DNA of 64,000 nucleotides from Neobacillus sp. OS1-2 (GCF_030915505.1 NZ_CP133265.1:2570001-2634000), one strand, 5' to 3'; positions 35,234 to 44,280 are shown, counted from the stretch's first letter. A program made the numbers and translations. The notes: generated by a model from the letters alone, not told the origin.

Positions 35234-35254
35234 TCCAAAAGGAGAGATGCCCAA

Positions 35255-35524
35255 ATGTATCCATATGGAAACTATCAAGTTCCACAAACTCAGTTCGAGT
35301 ATTACCCATATGTCCAGCAGGATCAATATAGCCCTGACAGGCAACTATCGCAAATATCGCAACTATTTCAACTCCCACAATGGCGACAGTTTGAACGAAG
35401 ATTAGATCTGCTTGAAAGAGATTTTAACCAACTTAATCGCCGTTTAAATCGAGTAAATCAGAGGCTTCGTGCCGTGGAAAATAGATTACACATTCCATTT
35501 AATCAGTTTGATGGAGACTTTTAA
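35255..35524 (+). CDS. Hypothetical Tyr/Gln-rich coiled-coil protein
   Basis: 89 residues: a Tyr/Pro/Gln-rich N terminus (MYPYGNYQVPQTQFEYYPYV) and a C-terminal coiled coil rich in Arg and Leu (FERRLDLLERDFNQLNRRLN). This composition resembles small spore-coat or spore-associated proteins, but the family is not recognised. RBS AAGGAGAG. Confidence 0.6.
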   Translation: MYPYGNYQVPQTQFEYYPYVQQDQYSPDRQLSQISQLFQLPQWRQFERRLDLLERDFNQLNRRLNRVNQRLRAVENRLHIPFNQFDGDF

Positions 35525-35592
35525 CACTTACTGCTGAATGGAAAAGTCTGTTGATTCAGTAGCAGGGTTCATAAAAGAAAAGGGTGCAAGAG

Positions 35593-35626
35593 AAGCAACG
35601 CTTTCGTGAGATGCGTTGCTTATTTT
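35593..35626 (+). terminator. Hairpin terminator
   Basis: AAGCAACGC and GCGTTGCTT arms followed by ATTTTATTT. Confidence 0.7.
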
Positions 35627-35801
35627 ATTTCTAAATGGCTCCCTAAATTGATTCGCAGCCCCTTTATTCATTTACTTCAATCATATTTTCTACTAGTATT
35701 GATTTATACTAAAATCAACTTCATAAGCTTACTTACTTTAGAGTATGTTGGTTAGGACAAATACATGTTCTTGGAATGGCAGCATCAGGAGGAATATGGG
35801 C

Positions 35802-36641
35802 ATGATGGCAGAAGGTACATTTAATGGTGTCGATGGAATCGAGTTATTTTTTCGTGTGATCGAACCATTAACAGCTCCAAAAGCGGCGGTTATCGTCGTT
35901 CATGGACATGGGGACCACAGCGGCGGGTTACAGAATATAAGTGAAAGCTTGGTTAATAACGACTATATTGTCTATGCCCTTGATTTGCGTGGTCATGGAA
36001 AAAGCTCCGGTAAAAGGGGTTATATACAATCTTGGGATGAATTTAGCGGGGATTTACACGAGTTTCGCAAGCTTGTTTCACTCGATCAGCCCGGGGTGCC
36101 CTTGTATATTGTGGGACATAGTATTGGCGGCCTGATTACCCTCGAGTATGCATTGGAGCATAGTACGGGTATTTCAGGAATAATAGCAATTTCCCCCGCT
36201 ATCTCTTACGAAGTCACACCATTCGAACAGTTAGGGATTAACCTATTGGGGAGGGTTAAGCCAGACTATCGCATCAAAAAACCCGGCAGGATTCGCTTAT
36301 TAAAGAAAAAATCAGCGATTCGTGTTAAATACGAATCAGACAGGTTACGCCATAATATCGTGACCCCTGGTTTAGGACGCAGCCTAATCCAAACGATTAC
36401 ACGAGTGGTAAATGAAGCACCAGCGATTACGCTGCCGGTCTTATTACAATACGGCCTAGAAGATAAGATTACACCCCCCACAAAACTGCGCCATTTTTTT
36501 ACCCTTTTGTCCTCTCCGGATAAAGAGCTAGTTGAGTACCCTTCAGCTAGGCACCGTCCATTTGATGAGGTGGGAAGAGAGAAGTTTTTAGGAGACTTGG
36601 TCGGTTGGTTAGACCACCATATGATACACAACAAATGGTAA
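35802..36641 (+). CDS. Alpha/beta hydrolase, monoacylglycerol-lipase-like
   Basis: 279 residues. Oxyanion region VVHGHGDHSGG, nucleophile elbow GHSIGG (catalytic Ser), acid in YGLEDKITPP, and catalytic His in SARHRPFDEV. The lid and order match the monoacylglycerol lipase/lysophospholipase group (serine aminopeptidase S33). Soluble. ATG with AGGAGG upstream, chosen over a longer frame without RBS. Substrate unproven. Confidence 0.88.
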   Translation: MMAEGTFNGVDGIELFFRVIEPLTAPKAAVIVVHGHGDHSGGLQNISESLVNNDYIVYALDLRGHGKSSGKRGYIQSWDEFSGDLHEFRKLVSLDQPGVPLYIVGHSIGGLITLEYALEHSTGISGIIAISPAISYEVTPFEQLGINLLGRVKPDYRIKKPGRIRLLKKKSAIRVKYESDRLRHNIVTPGLGRSLIQTITRVVNEAPAITLPVLLQYGLEDKITPPTKLRHFFTLLSSPDKELVEYPSARHRPFDEVGREKFLGDLVGWLDHHMIHNKW

Positions 36642-36719
36642 CGAATGGGGAGCCCATTAAGAGGGGGCTGTTGAGCATCCGCTTAAAGTGTTAAACCATT
36701 GGTGTATGCCCTTTTAGGC

Positions 36720-36747
36720 AAAGACTCGGATTCCGAGTCTTTTTTTA
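36720..36747 (+). terminator. Terminator of the hydrolase gene
   Basis: AAAGACTCGG and CCGAGTCTTT, loop ATT, then T-run. Confidence 0.9.
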
Positions 36748-36891
36748 CTTCAAGAGAGAGTTGTTATTTAATTAAAGTCAGAGTTAAATAAATTAACTTT
36801 TTACTAACTTTTTATAAAATATTTTAATTACCTATTTTAAATAATTAATAACTGTTGTATGATTGAGGTAAATAAAGGAAGGGAGAAAAAG

Positions 36892-37263
36892 ATGGCATAC
36901 CCATTAATTACAAATTGTCCCGTTTGCAGCAAACAATTGAAAATTACGAAGTTACAGTGTAACCATTGCCATACGATCGTGGAAAATGAATTTGAGGTAT
37001 CAAAGCTAGCGGCCCTTGCCCACGAACAGCTTCATTTTATTGAAGTTTTTCTAAAATGCCGTGGAAATATCAAAGAAGTGGAGAAAGAATTGGGGATTTC
37101 CTATCCGACTGTAAGAGGAAAGTTAGATGACATTATTTCTGCTCTCGGCTATTCCACGCAAAAGAAAACGGAAGTGGATAAGAAAAAGGTAGTCGCCATG
37201 TTGGAAAAGGGAGAAATCACTGCGGAAGAGGCTATTCATTTATTAAAAGAGGGGGAATTATAA
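36892..37263 (+). CDS. DUF2089 family protein
   Basis: 123 residues. Two zinc knuckles (CPVC and CNHC) at the N terminus, a helix-turn-helix-like segment (NIKEVEKELGISYPTVRGKL), and a C-terminal LEKGEITAEEAIHLLKEGE of the SHOCT-like type. It could be a DNA-binding regulator. ATG chosen with GGAAGGGAG upstream. It is followed with no gap by a gene whose N terminus has the same SHOCT-like motif. Confidence 0.85.
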   Translation: MAYPLITNCPVCSKQLKITKLQCNHCHTIVENEFEVSKLAALAHEQLHFIEVFLKCRGNIKEVEKELGISYPTVRGKLDDIISALGYSTQKKTEVDKKKVVAMLEKGEITAEEAIHLLKEGEL

Positions 37264-37653
37264 ATGAAAGAGGAAATTTCAAGAGTGTTAACAATGGTCG
37301 AAGAGGGAAAAATCGATAAGGAAAAAGCAACAGAATTGATTCATATCCTGCAGGGTAAAGACCAGCTACAGTCAATCCCATTAAAAAAGGAAATCCCCTA
37401 TGGCAACAAAATGCTAAAAATTCAAATTACCTCCGAAAAAGGTGATAATATCGCTGTGAATTTGCCAATTAATCTTATAAAGGCAGTTTTAAAGGTTGGT
37501 TCGAGTATCGCGGAAAGAATTCCAGAGGCTGAAAAATATGTGAAGGATATTAATGTGGATCTTTTAATCACAGCAATCGAAAATGAACTGGACGGTCAAA
37601 TTGTAGATGTTACTTCGGCTAATGGTGATAAAGTTTTTGTGGTGATTGAATAG
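37264..37653 (+). CDS. SHOCT-like-domain protein
   Basis: 129 residues. The N-terminal VLTMVEEGKIDKEKATELI is a SHOCT-like helical hairpin as found in YvlB/LiaX-type proteins. The rest is a mixed alpha/beta region ending VTSANGDKVFVVIE. It starts 1 nt after the DUF2089 stop, so the genes are co-translated. Function unknown; possibly envelope stress related by analogy only. Confidence 0.7.
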   Translation: MKEEISRVLTMVEEGKIDKEKATELIHILQGKDQLQSIPLKKEIPYGNKMLKIQITSEKGDNIAVNLPINLIKAVLKVGSSIAERIPEAEKYVKDINVDLLITAIENELDGQIVDVTSANGDKVFVVIE

Positions 37654-37656
37654 TTT

Positions 37657-37926
37657 ATGCTAAAAGTCAGGATAAAAGTAAAAGATAAAAAATTCTCTGT
37701 TCCAATTCCATATCCATTGTTAAATATGTTTAGTTTGATTATTACTTCAAAAAGAGTAAATCGCATGATTAATACGGCAATCAATAAAGATGGAAGTAAA
37801 TTTACCTTCCCTCAAATAGACAGAAATGACTTGAAACCACTATTGCAAAGCCTGTCTAAGCACAAGGGTATCGTATTAGTGAATACAAAATTAGTTGACG
37901 GTACAGAAGTCGAAGTAAGATTGTGA
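37657..37926 (+). CDS. Hypothetical protein, third gene of DUF2089 operon
   Basis: 89 residues, basic, no membrane span. The ending LSKHKGIVLVNTKLVDGTEVEVRL resembles the C terminus of the preceding protein, suggesting related beta modules. It starts 3 nt after the preceding stop. Not recognised. Confidence 0.65.
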   Translation: MLKVRIKVKDKKFSVPIPYPLLNMFSLIITSKRVNRMINTAINKDGSKFTFPQIDRNDLKPLLQSLSKHKGIVLVNTKLVDGTEVEVRL

Positions 37927-37956
37927 GGCATTATTCCAATTGGGTAATGTCTTTTT
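37927..37956 (+). terminator. Terminator of the DUF2089 operon
   Basis: GGCATTA...TAATGTC with inner CCAATTGG, then T5. Confidence 0.75.
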
Positions 37957-38065
37957 AAAATGAATGGTGTCAGGCACCGTTTACCAATATCTGGATTCCT
38001 ATATATAATGATTTAATCATGCTATACTTGGGGAACGGATTGAGGTTCTGAAAGGAGTTACACAT

Positions 38066-38257
38066 ATGAAGTATAGTAAATCGCAGATGCAACAGCTCAT
38101 CAAGGATCATAAAGACTTGCATACACGCTTAAAAGAGTTGAAGGTCGAACACGGCCTTGAAAAAAACAATGCCCTCAAGGCTTTGTACCATTCAGAAGTA
38201 GCTGACGGGGGGAAATTCCAGTTAGCTTATCAAGCGCTTGATCTACCAAAAAAATAG
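38066..38257 (+). CDS. Hypothetical small charged protein
   Basis: 63 residues, rich in Lys, Leu and His (QLIKDHKDLHTRLKELKVEH), helical. GAAAGGAG upstream and a plausible TATACT -10 near 38020 support expression. Not recognised. After the stop, the same frame continues with a hydrophobic stretch (WYLSIPAMILSIVFIGLLVD, to a stop near 38371) that has no standard start except an internal ATG. Confidence 0.6.
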   Translation: MKYSKSQMQQLIKDHKDLHTRLKELKVEHGLEKNNALKALYHSEVADGGKFQLAYQALDLPKK

Positions 38258-38459
38258 ACTCACATAAGCATTAGAAACACAGGGATTTGGTATTTATCTA
38301 TACCAGCAATGATCCTTTCGATTGTATTTATTGGGTTATTAGTAGACTTATTATTTTCAGTAACAGATTAAGATGTGAATAATCCGACAAAATGGTGCAC
38401 AGAATGTCGGACTGAACGATACGACTCCTGTTATTCTATTGTTGAAAGGAGGTCATTTA

Positions 38460-39332
38460 ATGGATTCGCTTACTAGCATGAATGATGCAATGAGGTATAT
38501 CGAGGATAATCTCACTGACGAAATAGACTTCAAAGTGGTGGCAAGGATCGCTCAGTGTTCCGAATATCATTTTAAAAGAATGTTTTCTTTTCTTGCGGGT
38601 ATTACATTATCAGAATACATTCGCCGTAGACGACTGAGCTTGGCAGCATTTGAACTTACCAATAGTAGTTTGAAAATAATTGATATTGCGGTTACCTATG
38701 GATACAATTCACCGGACTCTTTTACTAGAGCTTTTCAAAATTTACATGGTGTAACACCATCAGAAGCAAGAAACAACGGACAGCCATTAAAAGCCTTTCC
38801 ACCAATGACCTTCCAATTATCAATTAGAGGAGGAAATGAAATGAATTACCGAATCGAACAAAAAGAGGCATTTAAGATAGTTGGTATTAAGAAGAGAGTT
38901 CCAATTATCTTTGAAGGAGAAAACCCAGTAATTACTGAAATGTGGAAATCCTTGACTATGGAAAAAATAGATCAATTAAAAAAACTTTCTAATGTTGAAC
39001 CTAAAGGGATGATTCAAGCATCTACAAACTTTTCGGATGGACGTATGGAAGAAAAAGGAGAGCTTGATCAGTATATTGGAGTGGCAACAACACAAGAATG
39101 CCCGGAAAACTTTTTAAGTCTTGGAGTTCCTGCTTTAACATGGGCGATCTTTGAATCAGCAGGACCTTTTCCTAGTACTCTACAAGAAACTTGGGGCAGG
39201 ATTTATTCAGAGTGGTTTCCATCTTCCAATTATCAAGTTACTGAAGGACCCGAAATCTTGTCGATTAAAACAAAAGATTTAACTTCACCATCTGTGAAAA
39301 GCGAAATTTGGATACCAGTTTTGAAAAAATAA
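38460..39332 (+). CDS. AraC family regulator with GyrI-like effector domain
   Basis: 290 residues. An N-terminal pair of AraC helix-turn-helix motifs (about 8-105; [21 protein letters not shown] sequence present as [16 protein letters not shown]) and a C-terminal GyrI/BmrR-like drug-binding domain (about 130-290). Such Rob-like proteins activate genes after binding small molecules. AAGGAGG 7 nt before the ATG. No obvious target gene is adjacent. Confidence 0.9.
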   Translation: MDSLTSMNDAMRYIEDNLTDEIDFKVVARIAQCSEYHFKRMFSFLAGITLSEYIRRRRLSLAAFELTNSSLKIIDIAVTYGYNSPDSFTRAFQNLHGVTPSEARNNGQPLKAFPPMTFQLSIRGGNEMNYRIEQKEAFKIVGIKKRVPIIFEGENPVITEMWKSLTMEKIDQLKKLSNVEPKGMIQASTNFSDGRMEEKGELDQYIGVATTQECPENFLSLGVPALTWAIFESAGPFPSTLQETWGRIYSEWFPSSNYQVTEGPEILSIKTKDLTSPSVKSEIWIPVLKK

Positions 39333-39344
39333 TTAAAAATCACT

Positions 39345-39368
39345 GAGCTGTTAGGCAGCTCCTTTTTT
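39345..39368 (+). terminator. Terminator of the AraC-type gene
   Basis: GAGCTG and CAGCTC, 5-nt loop, then CTTTTTT. Confidence 0.8.
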
Positions 39369-39435
39369 AATCAGGATATCTTTAGAATATCGACATATGC
39401 TTAAATAAATACTGATGGAAGGGAGCTGTAACCTC

Positions 39436-39701
39436 ATGCAACGAATAAAATTTATGTTTAATGTGTTTCTGAATGAACCATTATGGTTCAAAGCACTAAT
39501 TTCGATAACTCTCCTTACCTCAATTATTTTAAGCAGTTCAATTTTTTCAAATCATGCTTATTTGCGAAGTGGTTCCAAATTAGCGGCTGCTCTCTTCTTT
39601 TGTGTTACGGCATTAAATTCAGGAGGAATGTTAAATTAGCCGTACTCTTTTATGCTTGTTCGGTATTATGTATTTTCCTATCGATAAGGTTATTATTTTA
39701 G
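39436..39701 (+). pseudogene. Small membrane protein, probably frameshifted
   Basis: Frame 1 gives MQRIKFMFNVFLNEPLWFKA and two hydrophobic segments to LNSGG, then stops. A second frame overlapping it continues with KLAVLFYACSVLCIFLSIRL, a third membrane span. Joining them with a one-base shift near 39620 gives a coherent protein of about 88 residues with three spans. It may instead be two separate short genes. Family unknown. Confidence 0.4.
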
Positions 39702-39906
39702 TTTTATCCTTTAAGGCAAGAAGACTCCATCTGATTTGTGTTACGGGGGTTGCCCAACAATTCAGGTGGAGATGAATTGCCGTCAGCCACTAGGCTGAAT
39801 TTTTTTGTATTATTTTTTAAAAATTTAAGAGCAAACGTTCGCTTTTTTCTTCCGTTTGTCATATAATTAAGTATAGAAAATTCTTTAAAATTTAACTAGG
39901 AAGGCG

Positions 39907-41271
39907 GTGAAAACAATGACTAGAAAAAAAGCCGTCAAAGTGCTGCGAAAACAAAAGAAAAGTGAAAATATTCAACGGTTTACACAGAAACAAAATATTG
40001 GACGAGCTAGCCTTACGGCTAAAGAATTTCGTCTGCTTCAGAGGATGTCACATAGCTCCAAGGCGTTGCGAAATGTTGGGTTGTATGCAATTAAACAAAG
40101 CTATTTGAACACCAACAAGATGGCAACTGTAAAAGAAGTAGATGATGCCATGCAAGCTGATGTGAACTATTGGGGTGTTCAATCAAACTCGGTTCAAGCT
40201 ATTCGTAGAACGTTGTATGCAGAAGCGAAGAGCTTTTTTAAAGCGTTAGAACAGTGGAAGAAGAACCCTGAAAAATTCACTGGTCGTCCGAAGTTTCCGA
40301 AGTATTCTGGCTCTACTGAAAAGCGAATTATTGAAATCTATCAAGTTCCGAAAGTAGATGATAACGGATATTGGTCTATTCCCATGAATGTTGAATTCAG
40401 AAAAATATTTGGTTCTATTAAAATACGTATGCCAAAGAATTTGTTAAACAAAAAAATATCCTATATTGAAATTGTGCCCAAACAAAAAGGTCGGTTCTTT
40501 GAGGTGCATTACACTTATGAAGTGCAAAAACCTCAAATGAAAAAGCAACTAACGACCACAGTTAATACTTTGAGTTGTGATTTGGGTGTAGATAGATTGA
40601 TAAGTTGTGCAACAAATATGGGCGATACGTTCTTAATTGATGGTAAAAAGTTGAAGTCTATTAACCAATACTTCAACAAAACAATAAGTAACTTACAACA
40701 AAAAAATATCGAAAATGGTCTTTCGAAACGTGTGGTAACAAATCAGATGGCAGCTCTTTGGAAAGAACGTGAAAGCCAAATCAACGGATATATTTCACAA
40801 ACCGTCGGTTTGTTGTTCAAAAAAGTGACTGAACTTAATATTGATACCATTGTTGTTGGCTATAACGCCGGTTGGAAACAAGAAGTTGATATGGGAAAGA
40901 AGAACAATCAGAAATTTGTTCAAATCCCTTTTCGAAAACTGATTTCTGCCATTGAAAACAAATGTTTGAAAGAAGGTATTCGATTCCTCAAACAAGAAGA
41001 AAGTTATACATCAAAAGCTAGTTTTCTAGATAGAGATGCGATTCCTGTTTGGTCAAAAGATGATAAAACAAACTATCATTTTAGTGGCAAACGAATCAAT
41101 CGTGGTCTGTATCAAAGTAAATCAGGCAAATGTATCCATGCTGACATTAATGGCGCATTGAATACGTTACGAAAATCAGAAGTTATAAAATTGTACGAAA
41201 ACCTCAAAATTAAAACTCCAATTCTATTAGAAGTGCAAAAACGTAAGGCTGTTGCTTCGCGCATAGCTTAG
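39907..41271 (+). CDS. tnpB: RNA-guided endonuclease TnpB
   Basis: 454 residues, long for TnpB. An N-terminal helix-turn-helix/WED-like region, then a RuvC domain with catalytic D225 (SCDLGVDRL), glutamates E364/E365 (QEESYTSKASF) and D413 (HADINGAL). The four-cysteine zinc ribbon of many TnpB proteins is missing; this subfamily has SGKRINRGLYQSK instead. TnpB cuts DNA guided by an RNA from the element's right end. All catalytic residues look intact. The chosen start lies after GAAGGCGG. Confidence 0.9.
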   Translation: MKTMTRKKAVKVLRKQKKSENIQRFTQKQNIGRASLTAKEFRLLQRMSHSSKALRNVGLYAIKQSYLNTNKMATVKEVDDAMQADVNYWGVQSNSVQAIRRTLYAEAKSFFKALEQWKKNPEKFTGRPKFPKYSGSTEKRIIEIYQVPKVDDNGYWSIPMNVEFRKIFGSIKIRMPKNLLNKKISYIEIVPKQKGRFFEVHYTYEVQKPQMKKQLTTTVNTLSCDLGVDRLISCATNMGDTFLIDGKKLKSINQYFNKTISNLQQKNIENGLSKRVVTNQMAALWKERESQINGYISQTVGLLFKKVTELNIDTIVVGYNAGWKQEVDMGKKNNQKFVQIPFRKLISAIENKCLKEGIRFLKQEESYTSKASFLDRDAIPVWSKDDKTNYHFSGKRINRGLYQSKSGKCIHADINGALNTLRKSEVIKLYENLKIKTPILLEVQKRKAVASRIA

Positions 41272-41553
41272 TGGGTGTGTCAACCATCCATGTGTACTCG
41301 ACTTGTCGGGGCTTGTAGCACACGCCAGAGTAATCTGAGCGGTGGCTTTTTCCGTAAGGAAAAACTGCTCGAAAGGGTGGTGCAAGTGGGAAAACGATAG
41401 TTCGTTGCCAGTACCAACCAAAAACTTACTTGGGGTGTTACCGTAAGGTGACATGAATTTTAGAGCGTCAAAATGTCTAGCAATAGACGAGAAGACCTAG
41501 AGTTCTAACTCAAGCCCCCACTGAAAGGCTTCACCTCAGTGGGGGTAGTTGAC
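41272..41553 (+). ncRNA. Right-end omega RNA (reRNA) region
   Basis: A noncoding stretch between the tnpB stop and the element end, rich in local hairpins (for example TTTTTCCGTAAGGAAAAA and GTTACCGTAAGGTGAC) and ending in the right-end hairpin plus GTAGTTGAC. By analogy with TnpB systems it forms the guide scaffold; the guide would be the next 16-20 nt in the flank, beginning CATAGATTGAAACAGG. Confidence 0.65.
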
Positions 41554-41580
41554 CATAGATTGAAACAGGACATGATAGTA

Positions 41581-42069
41581 ATGAAGGTGAAAAAATTGAA
41601 TTCAATCCATTTTGAGGAAATAACAGTGGAAACACTATATATAGCCGTTGAAATCATCAATTCAAATCCAGAATATAATCAGCTGGAGAATGGAAAGGAA
41701 AGACGAAACCTTGGGGAAGTAAAAGATGACTTGTTAAATGGCAGAACAAAGAGCCTATTTATTAAGCTTGATGACACTTATATTGGTATTATCGACTATT
41801 TACTGTTAAATGAAAAAGACCAATGTCCATGGCTTGGGTTGTTAATGATTCATGCTGATTATCAAGGGTTTGGATTCGGAAGGCAAGCCTATTTGACTTT
41901 TGAAAAAGAGATGGTTGAAAAGGGATTGAGGGTTTTACGGATTGGCGTTTTAAAAGAGAACCATACAGCTCAAAGATTTTGGCATTCTGTTGGTTTTGAA
42001 TATTTTAAAACCGCTCGAACAAATCACGCAAGAGAAGTGGATTGTTATGAGAAAAAGGTAAAGAACTAG
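41581..42069 (+). CDS. GNAT family N-acetyltransferase
   Basis: About 162 residues. Acetyl-CoA motif MIHADYQGFGFGRQAYLTF (Q/R-x-x-G-x-G/A type) and a second motif VLKENHTAQRFWHSVGFEYF. The start is uncertain because the TnpB element ends only about 30 nt upstream: ATG at 41581 has AGGA at 9 nt, and a TTG at 41599 follows AAGGTG. The insertion may have replaced the original promoter. Substrate unknown. Confidence 0.82.
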   Translation: MKVKKLNSIHFEEITVETLYIAVEIINSNPEYNQLENGKERRNLGEVKDDLLNGRTKSLFIKLDDTYIGIIDYLLLNEKDQCPWLGLLMIHADYQGFGFGRQAYLTFEKEMVEKGLRVLRIGVLKENHTAQRFWHSVGFEYFKTARTNHAREVDCYEKKVKN

Positions 42070-42258
42070 AGTTTAGTTAATTTCTCCAATAAATTTCAAG
42101 GATGGGAATTTGTTAGTAGAAATAACTAAAGGTTGATTAGGATGGTAAAAAGGCAGATTCAAAGATTGCCACATTTAATGGTGATCCTACCTGCATTACA
42201 ACCATGCAGTTGAAGTAGTTTTGACTTGGTAAAAATGAGTAGATTATTTGAACTGAAA
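42070..42258. other. Intergenic stretch with no recognised gene
   Basis: AT-rich sequence without a supported ORF; it precedes a terminator hairpin. Confidence 0.5.
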
Positions 42259-42306
42259 AAGGTCAGACCCCATCACGTAAAAGTGGAGGGATCTGACTTT
42301 TCTTTT
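42259..42306. terminator. Hairpin terminator
   Basis: AAAGGTCAGACCCC and GGGATCTGACTTTT arms with one mismatch, then CTTTTTT; between convergent genes. Confidence 0.7.
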
Positions 42307-42343
42307 TTGAAAGTTTGTTTCTGAACATTAAACGAATGTTACA

Positions 42344-43528
42344 TTATCCTTGTTCCCCTAGGCCGCAGGAATCATCCACCTTTGCAGTTAATTTTCGATA
42401 GAAGATCGCAAGTACCATCGATGGGATGGTACAAATGATCATCCCGATAAAAGCGTATCTTGGCTCGATTTCATACAAATATCCGCCGAAGAATGTGAAC
42501 ACCGCTGTGCTCCAACTTAATGCCAATGCTGAATACATCCCTTGAGCATTCGGAATCTGTGCTTGTGGTATATGCTTAGTTAAGTATTTCATAAAGGCAT
42601 AATGGCCCATCGCAAATGAGCAGGCATGCAAAGTTTGCGCGATGCAGAACACAATAATAGAGGGAAAGAGGAATATGAGGATCCATCTTACTGTTGATCC
42701 AAATGCTGCAAGTGTCAGCAAGGCGCCTACTGAAAATTTATGAAAGAACCGATCAGCGATTAAAAAGAAAATGATCTCTGCCAGCACAGCAATGTTAAGA
42801 ATCATACCGATTAAATACTTGGGCGCATGGATTTCTTGTAAGAAAATATAGCCATAGTTGTAATAGGATGCGTGTGCCGCTTGTAGTAAAATCACAATCA
42901 CCAGCACGAGGCCAAAGTATTTGATGCGAAATAATTGCAGCATACCGCCTTTGTTCATTTTGGTAGCTTGTGGTTTTTCCATTAATATAATAGGGGCAGG
43001 TAAGAAACAAAGAGAAATGAATACCAATATGCCGAGTAACAACGCCCATAAAATCACTTGATCGCCAAGTGCTCCTGTAAAGACCGTTAACATCATCCCC
43101 GATACGACAAAGCCAATAGATCCCCACGAGCGGCTCTTCCCATAATCTCGTAATTGCCTATTTTGTACAAGAACGCCTGCTGCGCTATCCAATGCCGGCA
43201 TTAAGCTTGGATAAAAGACATGCAACAGTAAAGTAACAACTAATAAACTCATGTATGAATTCGCAGGAAAACTGCATAGAAGAGATAATAAGGTGCCAAT
43301 CGCCATTCCGTTGAGCAACGTTCTACTGCTAAATTTCCCTGATAAATAAGGAAAGACAAATAATGTAGAAAGACCGCGGACAACCAGCCCTAGACTCATA
43401 ATTAAACTAGCTTGCGAAACCGTCATCCCTTTTGTATGAATCATCCACCCTGTCCAATACGGTAGAAAAACACCCCAGGTGATAAAAAAACTAAAAAATT
43501 GTCTGTTCATCCATCGTTGCGAATCCAT
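42344..43528 (-). CDS. MFS transporter, HcaT/YwbF-like
   Basis: 394 residues and 12 membrane spans. It belongs to the MFS_1-like group (LacY/HcaT/nucleoside symporter relatives), recognised by the N-terminal FFSFFITWGVFLPYWTGWM and RSWGSIGFVVSG. It probably takes up a small organic molecule by proton symport. ATG with GGAGGGGG 5 nt upstream. It is divergent from a Crp/Fnr-type gene with a perfect palindrome between them. Confidence 0.85.
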   Translation of the reverse strand: MDSQRWMNRQFFSFFITWGVFLPYWTGWMIHTKGMTVSQASLIMSLGLVVRGLSTLFVFPYLSGKFSSRTLLNGMAIGTLLSLLCSFPANSYMSLLVVTLLLHVFYPSLMPALDSAAGVLVQNRQLRDYGKSRSWGSIGFVVSGMMLTVFTGALGDQVILWALLLGILVFISLCFLPAPIILMEKPQATKMNKGGMLQLFRIKYFGLVLVIVILLQAAHASYYNYGYIFLQEIHAPKYLIGMILNIAVLAEIIFFLIADRFFHKFSVGALLTLAAFGSTVRWILIFLFPSIIVFCIAQTLHACSFAMGHYAFMKYLTKHIPQAQIPNAQGMYSALALSWSTAVFTFFGGYLYEIEPRYAFIGMIICTIPSMVLAIFYRKLTAKVDDSCGLGEQG

Positions 43529-43575
43529 TCGATCCCCCTCCAATGGTTGCATCATAACATGGAGAAACGTACAAT

Positions 43576-43595
43576 AATATGAGATATCTCATATT
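43576..43595. promoter_or_regulatory. Perfect 20-bp palindrome between divergent MFS and Crp/Fnr genes
   Basis: AATATGAGATATCTCATATT, just upstream of the regulator start and of the divergent MFS gene. A natural site for the Crp/Fnr-type dimer encoded next to it. Confidence 0.6.
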
Positions 43596-43608
43596 TTGGA
43601 GGAGATTG

Positions 43609-44280
43609 ATGGAAATTTACAACAATGAGAAAAGGCAGCGCTTTTTAGAGGAATATTCGATTAGCTATTTGTTTTCTTTTCCGATTGAAGAGTTTCTGGA
43701 AGTGCATGAATATGAACGAGATGAATGGATTATCCAAGAAGGCATGCGTCCGGATTTCTTGTTTTATGTCATTGAAGGAAAAGCGAAAATTTATGTGACG
43801 CATCAAAATGGAAAGGTTTCCTTAATTAATTTTATCAAGGAGGAAGATTTTTTCGGGGAAATGGAATTATTACATCCAATTTATTATACGAAAGGAATTC
43901 AAGCCTCCACGACGACGATTTGTTATGCGATTCCTTATCATCGCTGCCGCACCAAAATGCTCGAGGATGCTGCCTTTCTTCGTGAACTGGCGAAGTTCTT
44001 AAGTATAAAATCTACACAAATGGCGGCAAAATACACACAAAGCCTTTCTTTCCCGCTAGAAAACCGACTTGCTGAGTTTATTTTGCAAACGGCAGATGGG
44101 GAGATCTATAAGGAGAAACACGTCACTGTTTGTGATTTTTTAGGCGTCTCCTACCGTCATTTATTATATGTACTGGCACAATTCTGCGATAAAGGCTATT
44201 TGCAAAAGGAAGGACGTCACTATCGCATCTTACAGCCCAACGAATTAAATATGCTTGCCAGGGTGTTGATGAATGAATAA
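43609..44280 (+). CDS. Crp/Fnr family regulator, YeiL-like
   Basis: 223 residues. A cyclic-nucleotide-binding-like beta barrel (about 25-125; HEYERDEWIIQEGMRPDFLF, then FFGEMELL) and a C-terminal winged helix (about 155-215; VCDFLGVSYRHLLYVLAQF). It lacks the N-terminal cysteine cluster of Fnr. YeiL of Escherichia coli is the nearest named type I recognise. It likely regulates the divergent MFS gene and itself. RBS TTGGAGGAG. Confidence 0.85.
   Translation: MEIYNNEKRQRFLEEYSISYLFSFPIEEFLEVHEYERDEWIIQEGMRPDFLFYVIEGKAKIYVTHQNGKVSLINFIKEEDFFGEMELLHPIYYTKGIQASTTTICYAIPYHRCRTKMLEDAAFLRELAKFLSIKSTQMAAKYTQSLSFPLENRLAEFILQTADGEIYKEKHVTVCDFLGVSYRHLLYVLAQFCDKGYLQKEGRHYRILQPNELNMLARVLMNE

Larger units (their letters stand above)
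39715..41553 (+). mobile_element. IS200/IS605-group element with TnpB only
   Basis: A left-end hairpin candidate (CAATTCA...TGAATTG, 39758-39779), a tnpB gene, and a right end with a perfect subterminal hairpin CCCCCACTGA / TCAGTGGGGG followed by GTAGTTGAC, typical of these elements. There is no tnpA, so mobility would need a transposase in trans. No target duplication is expected for this group. The left border is approximate. Confidence 0.75.

Noticed and set aside
37960-37985. GGTGTCAGGCACC site as terminator of the DUF2089 operon
   Set aside because: It has no T-run, and a better terminator precedes it; kept only as a member of the repeat family.
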